Source: Mesorhizobium sp. B2-4-3 (lineage in GTDB: Bacteria; Pseudomonadota; Alphaproteobacteria; Rhizobiales; Rhizobiaceae). Taken from it: 64,000 nucleotides of DNA. How positions within the stretch are numbered: position 1 is the first letter of the stretch; each line of letters begins with the position of its first letter. Below, piece by piece: positions 52,703 through 61,809 of the stretch. The position numbers and the translations under genes were made by a program. Location: contig NZ_VFVL01000005.1 in the NCBI RefSeq assembly GCF_006442815.1, forward strand, positions 186,001 through 250,000. Direction: 5' to 3'. The notes beneath the pieces are model-generated. The model searched no databases and was not told the DNA's origin. It saw only the letters and a program-made list of their open reading frames with translations.

Positions 52703-54034
52703 ATGGACGCGACCCAAGCCAGCGCCAGATCCTTCGCCGTCACCAACCGCTCGGTGCTGGCGATCGCCGTGCCGATGACGCTTGCCTATCTGACGACGCC
52801 GCTGCTCGGCATCGTCGACACGGCGGTGGTCGGCCAGTTCGGCGACGCGGCCTTGCTCGGCGGCCTGGCGGCGGGATCGCTGGTCTTCGACGTCGTCTTC
52901 ACCACCTTCAACTTCCTGCGCTCCGGCACCACCGGCCTCGTCGCCCAGGCATTCGGGCGCGGCGATCCGCTGGAGGAACAGGCGGTGCTGTGGCGCGCCG
53001 TGCTGATCGCGGTCGTCGCGGGCGTCATACTCGCAGCCCTTTCGCCGCTCTTTGCAGTCGCTGGCCAATGGTTCATGGGCGCCGAGCCGCGCGTCAGCGC
53101 GGCGATGTCGGTCTATATCCGCATCAGGCTGCTGGCAGCGCCCTTCTCGCTCATCAACTACGCCATACTGGGCTACGTGCTGGGACGCGGCGAGGGCGGG
53201 CTCGGGCTGATGCTGCAGGCGGTGCTCAACGGCATCAACATCGCGCTCTGCTTCCTGCTCGGCCTCGAGCTTGGCTGGGGCGTTGCCGGCGTCGCCTGGG
53301 CGACCGTGACCGGCGAGTTCCTGGCCATGCTGCTCGGCCTTGCCATCGTGCTCGCCCGTTTCCGCAAGCTGGAGCGGCCGTCACGCCGCCGCATCCTCGA
53401 CCTCCCGGCCTACCGGCGCATGCTGTCGCTCAACCGCGACATCATGATCCGCTCCTTCTCGCTGCTTGCCGCCTTCGCGCTGTTCACCAGGCAGGGCGCG
53501 CAGTTCGGCACGGTGACGCTCGCCGCCAATGCGGTCTTGATGAATTTCTTCCTCATCGCCGGCTATTTCCTCGACGGTTTCGCCACCGCCGCCGAGCAGC
53601 TGGCGGGTCGCGCCATCGGCGCGCATGCGCCGGCCCCGTTCCGGCAGGCCGTCCGGCTGACGCTGATCTGGGGTTTTTGTCTCGCCGGCATCGCCACGCT
53701 CATCCTGTTGACCGCCGGTACCAGTCTGGTGGCACTGGTGACGACGTCTCCAGAAGTCCGCGCGGTCGCCGACGCCTATCTTCCGTGGGCGGCCTTCACG
53801 GCGCTGAGCGGCGTGCTTGCCTTCCAGATGGACGGCGTCTTCATCGGCGCCACTTGGTCGCGCGACATGCGCAACATGATGCTCTTGTCGTTCCTCGTCT
53901 TCAGCGCCGCGCTCATCACCCTGGCGCCGGCCTTCGGCAACAACGGGCTCTGGGCGTCGCTGCACGTCTTCCTGCTGGTGCGGGGAGTGAGTTTGCTTGG
54001 GGTGCTCAGGCTCCGGATACGCACGGCATTTTAG
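52703..54034 (+). CDS. MATE family efflux transporter (DinF-like)
   Basis: 443 residues with twelve predicted helices in two MatE repeats. The first repeat starts at residue 20 (AVPMTLAYLTTPLLGIVDTA), with LGYVLGRGEGGLGLMLQAVLNG between; the second starts near 240 (FSLLAAFALFTRQGAQFGTV). Cation-coupled export of cationic drugs or metabolites is the family role, and DinF-type members are linked to stress protection. It is convergent with the cysteine synthase-like gene, 26 bp apart. Substrate unknown. Confidence 0.9.
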   Translation: MDATQASARSFAVTNRSVLAIAVPMTLAYLTTPLLGIVDTAVVGQFGDAALLGGLAAGSLVFDVVFTTFNFLRSGTTGLVAQAFGRGDPLEEQAVLWRAVLIAVVAGVILAALSPLFAVAGQWFMGAEPRVSAAMSVYIRIRLLAAPFSLINYAILGYVLGRGEGGLGLMLQAVLNGINIALCFLLGLELGWGVAGVAWATVTGEFLAMLLGLAIVLARFRKLERPSRRRILDLPAYRRMLSLNRDIMIRSFSLLAAFALFTRQGAQFGTVTLAANAVLMNFFLIAGYFLDGFATAAEQLAGRAIGAHAPAPFRQAVRLTLIWGFCLAGIATLILLTAGTSLVALVTTSPEVRAVADAYLPWAAFTALSGVLAFQMDGVFIGATWSRDMRNMMLLSFLVFSAALITLAPAFGNNGLWASLHVFLLVRGVSLLGVLRLRIRTAF

Positions 54035-54060
54035 CGCTGGATGCGGGCGTCGGAGCGTTC

Positions 54061-55023
54061 TCAGCTCCAGAGATCGGTCGAAAGGTACTTCAGGCCGGAG
54101 TCGCAAATCACGACAGCGATCGTCTTGCCGGATTGGTCGCCGCGCAGGAGGCGCAGCGCGGCGGCCACATTCGCTCCCGAGGAGAAGCCGCCGAAGATAC
54201 CTTCGCTGCGCGCGAGCAGGCGCGTAGCCTCGCGTGCTTCATCGCCGGAAACCTGAAGATAACCATCGACGGGCGCGTTGTTCAGGAATGCCAGGTCCGG
54301 CATGGCGTAACCGCCGCCTTGAATGGGATGCTCGGGCTGGGTGACCGTCTCTCCCGCGGCTGCCGCGGCGCCCTCGGGCTCGACGATGAAGCACTTGATC
54401 AGAGGGTTGCGTTCCTTCAGCGCCCTTGCCACCCCGGCATATGTGCCGCCCGAGCCGATGAAGTCGACGAAAGCATCGACGGCGCCATGGCTGGCGTCCC
54501 AGATTTCCGGCCCGGTTCCGTGATAATGCGCAAGCCAGTTCCCGTCGCGATGGAACTGGTCGGCGCGGTACGCGCCACGTTCCGCCGCAACCGCTTTGGC
54601 GGCCTGCTCGACGAGCGCCAGATCGCCACCCGAGACCTGCCCCGGCACCGACCCCGGCAGCTGGTCCACGAGGATGACTTCCGCGCCGAGCGCCGTCATC
54701 ATGCGTGCACGCTCTTCGGAGTTGCCCTTCGACATCACCGCGACGAAGGGGTAACCCCTGACGGCGCAGATGATGGCGAGCCCCGTGCCCATGTTTCCGG
54801 AGGTAAGCTCGACCACAGTTTGGCCCGGCTTGATGGCGCTGGATCTCTCGGCCTCCTCGATTATTCCAAGCGCCGCACGGTCTTTCTTCGAAAAGCCCGG
54901 ATTGAGATATTCCAGCTTGGCGAGGATTGCGCCGTCGACGCCCGCCTGCGCCGTCAGCCTGTCGAGCCGGACCAATGGCGTTCCACCGATCGAGTCCACG
55001 ACGGAGTCCAGAATTTCGGCCAT
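54061..55023 (-). CDS. PLP-dependent cysteine synthase family protein
   Basis: 320-residue fold-type II PLP enzyme. The Schiff-base lysine lies in NPGFSKKDRAALGII (near residue 45; most family members read NPGGSVKDR), the PLP-phosphate loop is TSGNMGTGLAII, and GSGGTYAGVARAL and the C-terminal SGANVAAALRLL are conserved. It is closest to CysK/CBS-like enzymes, but the substrate loop (NMGTG rather than NTGIG) differs. It may therefore prefer a substrate other than O-acetylserine. The ATG at 55023 follows AGGAGG. It lies 29 bp downstream of pyrD and may be co-transcribed. Confidence 0.85.
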   Translation of the reverse strand: MAEILDSVVDSIGGTPLVRLDRLTAQAGVDGAILAKLEYLNPGFSKKDRAALGIIEEAERSSAIKPGQTVVELTSGNMGTGLAIICAVRGYPFVAVMSKGNSEERARMMTALGAEVILVDQLPGSVPGQVSGGDLALVEQAAKAVAAERGAYRADQFHRDGNWLAHYHGTGPEIWDASHGAVDAFVDFIGSGGTYAGVARALKERNPLIKCFIVEPEGAAAAAGETVTQPEHPIQGGGYAMPDLAFLNNAPVDGYLQVSGDEAREATRLLARSEGIFGGFSSGANVAAALRLLRGDQSGKTIAVVICDSGLKYLSTDLWS

Positions 55024-55052
55024 CGTTTGTCCTCCTGATTTGGTGGGAACTC

Positions 55053-56126
55053 TCAGAGTCGTTCGGACCAGCTTGCGCAACCGGTGTCGCGCAGCTCTCC
55101 GATGGATTTGAGGTTTTCCCTCTCCGCAAAGCGCGCCATGCCGGCAACGATGCGCCCCGGCAGCGCCGGGCCGGCATAGACCATGCCGGTGTAGAGCTGG
55201 ACGAGGTCGGCGCCGGCGCGGATCTTTTCCAATGCGGCCTCGGTGGAATCGACGCCGCCGACACCGATAATGGCCATGTCGGGTCCGAGCAGCTTGCGCA
55301 TGCGGGCCAACACAGCGGTGGAACGCCCGAACAGCGGCTTGCCCGAAAGGCCGCCGGCTTCGCCGGCCGCGGTCGCGCTCCGCAACCCGGTTCGCGCCAG
55401 CGTCGTGTTGGAGACGATGACGCCGTCGATTTTCTTCTCGGCGACCTCGGCGGCGATGTCTTCGAGTTCCGCCTCGACGAGATCCGGCGCGATCTTGAGG
55501 AAAACCGGCGGCTGCGCCGACGCGTCCGCACGCGCGGCCATCACCCGCGACAGCAATTCGCCGAGCTGCTCGCGCGCCTGCATGTTGCGAAGGCCTGGCG
55601 TGTTGGGCGAGGAGATGTTGACCGTCAGATAGGAGGCATGTTGCGCGAAGCGGGCGACGCCGCGCTCATAGTCGGCGATGCGGTCGGCGCTGTCCTTGTT
55701 GGCGCCGATGTTGACGCCGACGATACCTGGACGGCCCTTGCGCGCGGCAAGCCGTTTTTCGGCGGCCGCGTGGCCTTCATTGTTGAAGCCCAGCCGGTTG
55801 ATCACCGCTTCGTCCGCCGTCAGCCGGAAAATACGCGGCTTCGGGTTGCCGGGTTGCGGCAGCGGCGTGATGGTGCCGACCTCGGCGAAGCCGAAGCCAA
55901 GCCCAAGCAGCGCGTCCGGCACTTCGGCGTTCTTGTCGTAGCCGGCCGCCATGCCGAGCGGGTTCGGGAAGTCGAGCCCGCAGAGGCTCAGCTTGAGCCG
56001 CGCGTCGCGCGGCGCGGTCCCGCCAACCGGAAGCCCGCAGCGCAGCGCCGAGATCGACAGGCCGTGCGCGGTTTCCGGATCGAACGAGAAAAGCAGTTTC
56101 TGGCCGATCCGGTCGAGCACGCTCAT
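55053..56126 (-). CDS. pyrD: Dihydroorotate dehydrogenase (quinone), class 2
   Basis: 357 residues of the membrane-associated class 2 type, coupling dihydroorotate oxidation to ubiquinone in pyrimidine synthesis. The N-terminal quinone-binding helix (LDRIGQKLLFSFDPETAHGL) is followed by the TIM barrel. The catalytic Ser lies in NISSPNTPGLRNMQ, and FMN motifs are VGVNIGANKDS and VGGVDSTEAALEKI. Its start overlaps the end of the DUF952 gene by four bases (ATGA), so translation is coupled. The cysteine-synthase-like gene follows. Confidence 0.94.
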   Translation of the reverse strand: MSVLDRIGQKLLFSFDPETAHGLSISALRCGLPVGGTAPRDARLKLSLCGLDFPNPLGMAAGYDKNAEVPDALLGLGFGFAEVGTITPLPQPGNPKPRIFRLTADEAVINRLGFNNEGHAAAEKRLAARKGRPGIVGVNIGANKDSADRIADYERGVARFAQHASYLTVNISSPNTPGLRNMQAREQLGELLSRVMAARADASAQPPVFLKIAPDLVEAELEDIAAEVAEKKIDGVIVSNTTLARTGLRSATAAGEAGGLSGKPLFGRSTAVLARMRKLLGPDMAIIGVGGVDSTEAALEKIRAGADLVQLYTGMVYAGPALPGRIVAGMARFAERENLKSIGELRDTGCASWSERL

Positions 56127-56470
56127 TCGCCCTCCAGCGCCGGGAATTCGTGGCCGCCGGCGCCGTGCGGCAGCGGTTTCACCCAGAGAACGGCATCGAG
56201 AGCGAGCGCGGCGTAGAGATGCGGGAACAAGGCACCGCCGCGCGACACCTCGTATTTCAGCGCCTCGCCCAGCTTTGCCCCGTCGATGGCGATCAGCAGC
56301 AGGTCCGCCTGGCCAGCGAAATGCTTGGCCGCCGTCTCGCGCACCTGACCGGCGGTGGAGAAATGGATGAAGCCGTCGGCGATGTCGATCGGCGCGCCGG
56401 TGAAGCGTCCGTTCCTCTCGGCTTCGCGCCAAAGCGCCTTGGGCGCGATCTTGTAGATAATCTGAGACAT
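56123..56470 (-). CDS. DUF952 domain protein
   Basis: 115-residue DUF952 protein with the family blocks IYKIAPKALWREAERNGRF, then GAPIDIADGFIHFSTAGQVR and ALFPHLYAALALDAVLWVKP. The fold is glutathione-S-transferase-like/ASCH-like in reports, but no activity is known. Its TGA overlaps the pyrD ATG by four bases, a coupling that I recall as conserved in rhizobia. There is no signal or membrane segment. Function unknown. Confidence 0.88.
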   Translation of the reverse strand: MSQIIYKIAPKALWREAERNGRFTGAPIDIADGFIHFSTAGQVRETAAKHFAGQADLLLIAIDGAKLGEALKYEVSRGGALFPHLYAALALDAVLWVKPLPHGAGGHEFPALEGE

Positions 56471-56581
56471 TGTCGCGCTATAGTCCGAACCGAAGGTAGG
56501 GGGAAGGCTCGAAGCTCGACTCTTCCCCATTTCCGGCGCAAACCTGTGATAGCCCGCCTTCACTGGCTCATGGAGGACAAT

Positions 56582-57016
56582 ATGCGTCTGCAGCACATCC
56601 TGATCCCCGCGGCGCTTTGCTCGCTGGTTGCCGCTTCCGCCTATTCCGAGGAGACCGACCACTACCGCTTGGAGAAGTCCGCCGACGGTTATGTCCGCAT
56701 GGACACCCGAACCGGCGCCATGTCGATCTGCGAGGAGCGCTCCGGCCAGCTCGTCTGCAAGATGGCCGCCGACGAGCGCGCTGCCTACCAGGACGAGATC
56801 GACCGGCTGGACAATTCGGTCAAGGCGCTCGACACGCGCGTCGCCAAGCTCGAGAACTCGCTCTCGGCCCGGCTGGAATCCAACCTGCCCAGTCAGGAGG
56901 ATTTCAACAAGTCGCTCGGCTACATGCAGCAGTTCTTCCGTACCTTCAAGGACATCGTCAAGGACATGGACAAGGACGATGGCGACGGCGGCACCAAGCT
57001 GAATCAGAAGACCTGA
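56582..57016 (+). CDS. Small exported coiled-coil protein, hypothetical
   Basis: 144 residues. A signal peptide (1-21, ending ASAYS) is followed by a folded segment (GYVRMDTRTGAMSICEERSG with two cysteines in CEERSGQLVC) and a coiled coil (about 72-105, DEIDRLDNSVKALDTRVAKL). The C-terminus is acidic. The ATG at 56582 follows GGAGGA; an ATG at 56570 is in frame but less well spaced. It is probably periplasmic or membrane-attached. I do not recognise a family. The next gene, a response regulator, starts 110 bp downstream on the same strand. Confidence 0.7.
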   Translation: MRLQHILIPAALCSLVAASAYSEETDHYRLEKSADGYVRMDTRTGAMSICEERSGQLVCKMAADERAAYQDEIDRLDNSVKALDTRVAKLENSLSARLESNLPSQEDFNKSLGYMQQFFRTFKDIVKDMDKDDGDGGTKLNQKT

Positions 57017-57126
57017 ACCGGGGGCGCGGCCGAGCCATCCTGGGGAAAATCCCGCGCGCGCCCTTTGCCGCTTGAAAACGCGCGGCGTCCCCGCATAATC
57101 GTTCCGGTCCCCGCAAGAAGCACACA

Positions 57127-57813
57127 ATGATGATGGGATCGGGGGAGGAATATTTGCCGTCGGGCCACACTTTCGTCATTGCCGACGACCATCCGCTTTT
57201 TCGCGGCGCGCTGAAGGAGGCGCTGGCCGGCATCGGTGACGTCGCCGCCATCCATGAGGCCGGGGATTTCGAAAGCGCCAAGGCGCTGGTGCTCGCCAAC
57301 GAGGATGTCGACATGGTGCTGCTCGACCTGTCGATGCCGGGCGCCAGCGGCCTGTCCGGCCTGATCTCGCTGCGCGGCATCCATCCGGCGGTGCCGCTGG
57401 TGGTGGTATCGGCGCATGACGATCCCGTCACCATCCGCCGCGCGCTCGATCTCGGCGCTTCCGGCTTCATCTCCAAATCGGCGAGCATGGAAGAGATACG
57501 CGGCGCCGTGCAGGCGGTGCTTGCCGGCGATATCGCCGCGCCCACCGGCGTCGAGCTGGGCGTCGAGCGCGATCCGGAAATCTCCGACCTGATCAAGCGG
57601 CTGCAGGCGCTGACGCCGCAGCAGACGCGGGTGCTCGGCATGCTGGCGGAGGGCCTGCTCAACAAGCAGATCGCCTATGAGCTCGGCGTTTCCGAAGCCA
57701 CCATCAAGGCGCATGTCTCGGCCATCCTGCAGAAGCTCGGCGTCGACAGTCGCACCCAGGCCGTCATCCAGCTTTCGAAGATCGGCGGCGACCCGCTGCA
57801 GCCGGTCGGCTGA
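57127..57813 (+). CDS. NarL/LuxR-type response regulator
   Basis: 228 residues. The receiver domain has the phosphorylatable Asp67 in MVLLDLSMPGASG, the acidic pocket Asp20-Asp21 (VIADDHPLF) and the switch Lys in GFISKSAS. The C-terminal LuxR helix-turn-helix is LTPQQTRVLGMLAEGLLNKQ, then VSEATIKAHVSAIL. No kinase is adjacent. A hybrid histidine kinase of the NahK/ErcS type is truncated at the window's right edge, about 5.4 kb away on the other strand, and is a possible partner. Targets are unknown. Confidence 0.88.
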   Translation: MMMGSGEEYLPSGHTFVIADDHPLFRGALKEALAGIGDVAAIHEAGDFESAKALVLANEDVDMVLLDLSMPGASGLSGLISLRGIHPAVPLVVVSAHDDPVTIRRALDLGASGFISKSASMEEIRGAVQAVLAGDIAAPTGVELGVERDPEISDLIKRLQALTPQQTRVLGMLAEGLLNKQIAYELGVSEATIKAHVSAILQKLGVDSRTQAVIQLSKIGGDPLQPVG

Positions 57814-57825
57814 CCGGCATCCGGT

Positions 57826-59337
57826 TCAGTCCGGGCGCTGAACCGCCTCCTGCCGCGCCGGTCGTGCCCTGAAGACGGCAAAGCCGACCGCCGCCATGAT
57901 CCAGACGCCGATGCCGCCATAGAGCATCACCCAGCCAAAGCCGTTCGCGAGCGCATCATGCACGACCTTGTCCTGCAACCCCGGCACAGGATTGCCGGCC
58001 GCGATCGCCTCGGCGAATTGATAGAGCCTTGCGCTGTCGAGATCGGGCAGCGCCGCCATGAGATGCGAGAGCACACCGCTCGCCAGGATGAAGCCCATCA
58101 CCGCGATGTTCACGGCGAGCGAGATCATGCGCGCGCTCATGTCGATGCCCGATGCCATGCCGGCGCGGTTCCGCGAAACCGAGCCGGTGGTGGTGTTGGT
58201 GACCGGCGTGTTGGTGATGCCAAGGCCGGCGCCCGCGATCAGGCAACCCGGCAGCATGGTCAGCCAGCTGGCATGGGCAGCAGTGCTGCCCCACTTCATC
58301 AGGAAGAAGCCGATGCCGATGATCGCGAGCCCTGCCGGGATGATGACGCCGGGCCGGTAGCGCAGCGACAGCCGCTCGGCCAAAGGCGGCATGACCAGCG
58401 TCGGCAGCGTATAGGCGAGCAGGGCAAGGCCGGTGGCGAAGCTGTCCAGGCCCAATCCGGCATGGAACCAGATCGGCAGATAGATCATGAACGGCCAATA
58501 GCTGAGGTTCATTGCCGCCGAGCCGACGATCGCGCCGGAAAACGGGCGGATGCGGAACACCGAAAAGTCGAACATCGGCCGCTTGCTGACCCTTTCGGCG
58601 ATCAGGAACGCGACGAAGCTCGCGATCGACAGGCCAAGGATCGCCAGGGCGGCTGGGCTGGCGAAGCCAAGCTCCGGTCCCTGCGTGATGTAGAAGACGA
58701 GGCAGAAAACGGCAGGCGACAGTGTCAGGATGCCGGCGAGGTCCAGCCTGCCCGCCTGCGGATCCTTCGATTCATGGACGCCGCCCAAGGCAAGCGCGAA
58801 GGCGACGATCGCAAGCGCCACGTGGATGAGGAACACCCACTGCCAGCTCGAGACGGCGACGATGCCGCCGCCGATGATCGGGCCGAAGCCGAGGCCGATG
58901 CCGAAGACGACGCCCCACCAGCCCCAGGCCACGGCGCGCTCTCGGCCTTCCTGGAATTCATGCGACAGCACGGCGAGCTGGCAGATCAGCATCGCGCCGC
59001 CGCTCAACCCTTGCAGAAACCGCGCGACGATCAACGTCGAGATGTTGCCCGCCAGGCCGCAGATCAGCGAGGTGAGCCCGAAGGCGGCGATCGAGGCCAG
59101 GAAGACGCGCTTGCGCCCATAACGATCCGCAATGGTGCCGACCGCCATCAGCACGGTGGTGACGGCGATCGTGTAGGCGTTCATCACCCATTGCAGTTGC
59201 CTGAAGTCCGCGTTGAGCACCTGTTCCAGCGTCGGCAGGATAGTCGGGACGCTCGATATCTCCAGCCCGAACATCAGGCAGGCGAGACATGCGGCAAACA
59301 GAACGACGATGCCCCGGCGGGTGAGGACAGGTGTCAT
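57826..59337 (-). CDS. MFS transporter, DHA2 (14-TM EmrB/QacA-like) family
   Basis: 503 residues with about fourteen helices. The N-terminal half has the family's motif in IADRYGRKRVFLASIAAFGL and WGWWGVVFGIGLGFGPIIGG (motif C, antiporter hallmark). It is probably a drug or metabolite exporter coupled to protons. The ATG at 59337 follows GAGAGGC; the frame extending to 59442 is upstream sequence. It is divergent from the LysR gene at 59495, which probably regulates it. Substrate unknown. It is convergent with the response regulator, 12 bp apart. Confidence 0.88.
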   Translation of the reverse strand: MTPVLTRRGIVVLFAACLACLMFGLEISSVPTILPTLEQVLNADFRQLQWVMNAYTIAVTTVLMAVGTIADRYGRKRVFLASIAAFGLTSLICGLAGNISTLIVARFLQGLSGGAMLICQLAVLSHEFQEGRERAVAWGWWGVVFGIGLGFGPIIGGGIVAVSSWQWVFLIHVALAIVAFALALGGVHESKDPQAGRLDLAGILTLSPAVFCLVFYITQGPELGFASPAALAILGLSIASFVAFLIAERVSKRPMFDFSVFRIRPFSGAIVGSAAMNLSYWPFMIYLPIWFHAGLGLDSFATGLALLAYTLPTLVMPPLAERLSLRYRPGVIIPAGLAIIGIGFFLMKWGSTAAHASWLTMLPGCLIAGAGLGITNTPVTNTTTGSVSRNRAGMASGIDMSARMISLAVNIAVMGFILASGVLSHLMAALPDLDSARLYQFAEAIAAGNPVPGLQDKVVHDALANGFGWVMLYGGIGVWIMAAVGFAVFRARPARQEAVQRPD

Positions 59338-59494
59338 GGTCAAGCCTCTCGAAGTTCGGTCTCGAGTTTCTTGGGGCAGGGCGAAACCGGATGGTCGTTC
59401 GCCGCTACCGCGCTCAACCCAAGTTAGGGCAGGCTTGATCATTTTAAAATTGCATGGTTGGCTATTTCAATGACAACAAAACAGGATAGCTGAC

Positions 59495-60397
59495 ATGACG
59501 CTGGACGTAGATGCGATAAGAACCTTCGTCGCCGTCGCCGACCTGCGCAGCTTCACGCGTGCCGCCGAAACCCTCGGCAGCACTCAGGGCGCGATCAGCG
59601 TCAAGCTGAAGCGGCTGGAGGATCGGATCGGCGAGAGACTGATCGAGCGGACGCCGCGGCTGGTGCGCCTGTCGGCGCGCGGCGCGGTGTTCCTGGAGCC
59701 GGCGCGCGAGTTGCTTGCCGCCCATGACCGCGCCGTCGCCAGCCTGACCGCCGTCCGCCGCCATTTCCGGCTCGGCATCGCCACCCATGTCGGCGGCGCC
59801 GAGGTGCCGACCTTGCTGGCGCGGCTCAGCGCGCATGATCCGGCCTTGACCATCGAGGTGCGGCTAGACGATTCGCGCGACCTGCTCGCCGCCTTCGATC
59901 GTGGCGAGCTCGACGCCGCGATCGTGCGGCGTGAAGACGACCGCCGCGACGGCGAGGTGCTGGCGCCCGAGCATTTCGGCTGGTACGCCACGCCCGATTT
60001 CGTCTACCGCGCCGGCGAGCCGCTGCGGCTGGCGGCCTCCGCGCCCTCCTGTAGCATCCGCGACATCGTCACCGGCGCGCTCGACGCGGTCGGCATACCC
60101 TGGACGCAGGTCTTCCTGGGCTGCGGTTCCTTCGCCGTTGCGGAAGCCGTTTCGGCAGGCCTTGCCGCGGCGGTCTTCTCCTGCCGGCTCGCCCCGCCTG
60201 GCACCATCGAGGTCAGCCGCAAATTCGGCCTGCCGCCGCTGCCGGCGTCGGAGATCCTGCTGCTGTCCACGCTCTCCGATCCGCAATCGCGCGAGGCGCT
60301 GCGCACCCTTGCCATGGCGTTTCGCGAGCATCGTCCGGCGGCCAGTGGCGCGCGGCCCCGCTTCCGCAATTCGCAAATGGCCGACAGCTCCATCTGA
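59495..60397 (+). CDS. LysR family transcriptional regulator
   Basis: 300 residues. The helix-turn-helix (about 1-60: MTLDVDAIRTFVAVADLRSF, then GSTQGAISVKLKRLEDRI) is followed by a typical effector domain (RRHFRLGIATHVGGAEVPTL onwards). It is divergent from the DHA2 exporter, a 157-bp gap with the expected promoters. It most likely represses or induces the exporter in response to its substrate. The exact ligand is unknown. Confidence 0.9.
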   Translation: MTLDVDAIRTFVAVADLRSFTRAAETLGSTQGAISVKLKRLEDRIGERLIERTPRLVRLSARGAVFLEPARELLAAHDRAVASLTAVRRHFRLGIATHVGGAEVPTLLARLSAHDPALTIEVRLDDSRDLLAAFDRGELDAAIVRREDDRRDGEVLAPEHFGWYATPDFVYRAGEPLRLAASAPSCSIRDIVTGALDAVGIPWTQVFLGCGSFAVAEAVSAGLAAAVFSCRLAPPGTIEVSRKFGLPPLPASEILLLSTLSDPQSREALRTLAMAFREHRPAASGARPRFRNSQMADSSI

Positions 60398-60436
60398 GGC
60401 CGCCGTCCGCAAGGTCCTGGCCGCGATGCTGCAGGC

Positions 60437-61690
60437 TCAGCGATAGTTCTCGACGGCCGAGCCCGGCATCGCATCGTCGTCGGCGGTATCCGCCGAGCTT
60501 CGCGCCCGCCCGATCGCGGCGCCAAGGCCGAGCGAGGCGATCGCCACCAGCGGAATGCCGGCGATCCAGGGCAGCCTTGGCGCAAGCGCATAGAGCGCCG
60601 TGCCGATCGACGGCCCGAGCGAGTCCTTGAGGTCGACCGCCACGGACGAGGCGGCCATGTAGGAGGCACGCCGCGCCGGTGGCGCGAGCGCGTTGACGGC
60701 GGTCGGCACCAGCGGCCCGACCAGCATCTGCGCCACCGCGCACAGGCTGACGGCGGCAATGAGCGAGATCATCGCCGGCGAGGTCGCCAGCAGCGCAAAG
60801 GCGGCGATGGTCGAGGTGCCGGCGCCGGCTGCCAGCCAAAGCGCCGATCGCGCCTCGGCAAGCCGGCTCACCAGCATCTGCAAACCGACCGTCAGCGCGG
60901 CCGCATAGGCAAACAGCGCGCCGACACCGGACGGGCTGAGCGTGCCGGCGTCCTGCGCATAGAGCGGGATCACCGCCTCGATCCAGTTGCCGGAAATCTC
61001 GAACAGCACGACCCAGGCGAGCAGCTTCGCCAGGCGGCCGTCGCGGAAGGCCGGCAGCAGTGCCGACAGGCCTTCCTCTTCCTCCGCGCCATCAGTGTCG
61101 ACTGCGGCATGTCCGTCCGTATCGGCAAATGCGATGAGCATGACGATCCCGCCAAGGATGAGCATAGCGCCGCCGGCCAGGAACACGCTGCCGAGCGAAA
61201 CAAGCGCCAGCAGCGCGCCGCAGGCCGGTCCGAGGATCTGTCCGGCGCTCGAGCTCACCCTTGCCATGCCGAACCAGCGCGGATGCGCGGAAGGCTCCGT
61301 CACATCGGCGATGGCGGTGAGGATGGTCGGGTGGAGCACCGACTCGCACATGCCGGTCAAAAGCAGCACGGCCGCGCTGGCGGCGACGCCGTGCACGAAG
61401 AACAGCGCGATGAAGCCGCAACCGACGCCGAGCGAGGACAGGATCAGCACCGGCCGCCGGCCGATCCGGTCGGCGATGCCGCCGATCAGCGGCGCGGCAA
61501 TCAATTCGCCGCCGGCATAGCAGGCAAACAAAAGGCCGATCGCGCCGACCGGGATGTTCGCCTCGCCGCTCGCCCAGAGCGGAAAGAAAGGCACCAGCGC
61601 GCCATCGGCGAAACCGGCGCAGAAGAACAGGAAGAGGCCGAGCAGGGCCGGGCGCGGCAGCCCGCGCCAGGACGATGGGAGGATGGTCAT
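60437..61690 (-). CDS. MFS transporter, 12-TM
   Basis: 417 residues with about twelve helices. The N-terminal half carries the motif A-type loop IGGIADRIGRRPVLILSSLG. A central acidic cytoplasmic loop (DTDGAEEEEG, near residue 200) separates the halves. The C-terminal half is conventional (GVGALFAYAAALTVGLQMLV). It is convergent with the LysR gene (39 bp apart) and lies downstream of the O-methyltransferase on the same strand, 120 bp apart. Substrate unknown. Confidence 0.87.
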   Translation of the reverse strand: MTILPSSWRGLPRPALLGLFLFFCAGFADGALVPFFPLWASGEANIPVGAIGLLFACYAGGELIAAPLIGGIADRIGRRPVLILSSLGVGCGFIALFFVHGVAASAAVLLLTGMCESVLHPTILTAIADVTEPSAHPRWFGMARVSSSAGQILGPACGALLALVSLGSVFLAGGAMLILGGIVMLIAFADTDGHAAVDTDGAEEEEGLSALLPAFRDGRLAKLLAWVVLFEISGNWIEAVIPLYAQDAGTLSPSGVGALFAYAAALTVGLQMLVSRLAEARSALWLAAGAGTSTIAAFALLATSPAMISLIAAVSLCAVAQMLVGPLVPTAVNALAPPARRASYMAASSVAVDLKDSLGPSIGTALYALAPRLPWIAGIPLVAIASLGLGAAIGRARSSADTADDDAMPGSAVENYR

Positions 61691-61809
61691 GATGTCACCT
61701 ACGCGTCAAAGGCTCGAAGGCCAGGGGCCCGAAGGCCGGGATTGCGCGTTGGTTGACGTAAACGCCTACGGCTGCCCGACGGACAGCATGGGGTAATTTC
61801 GAACAGGCC

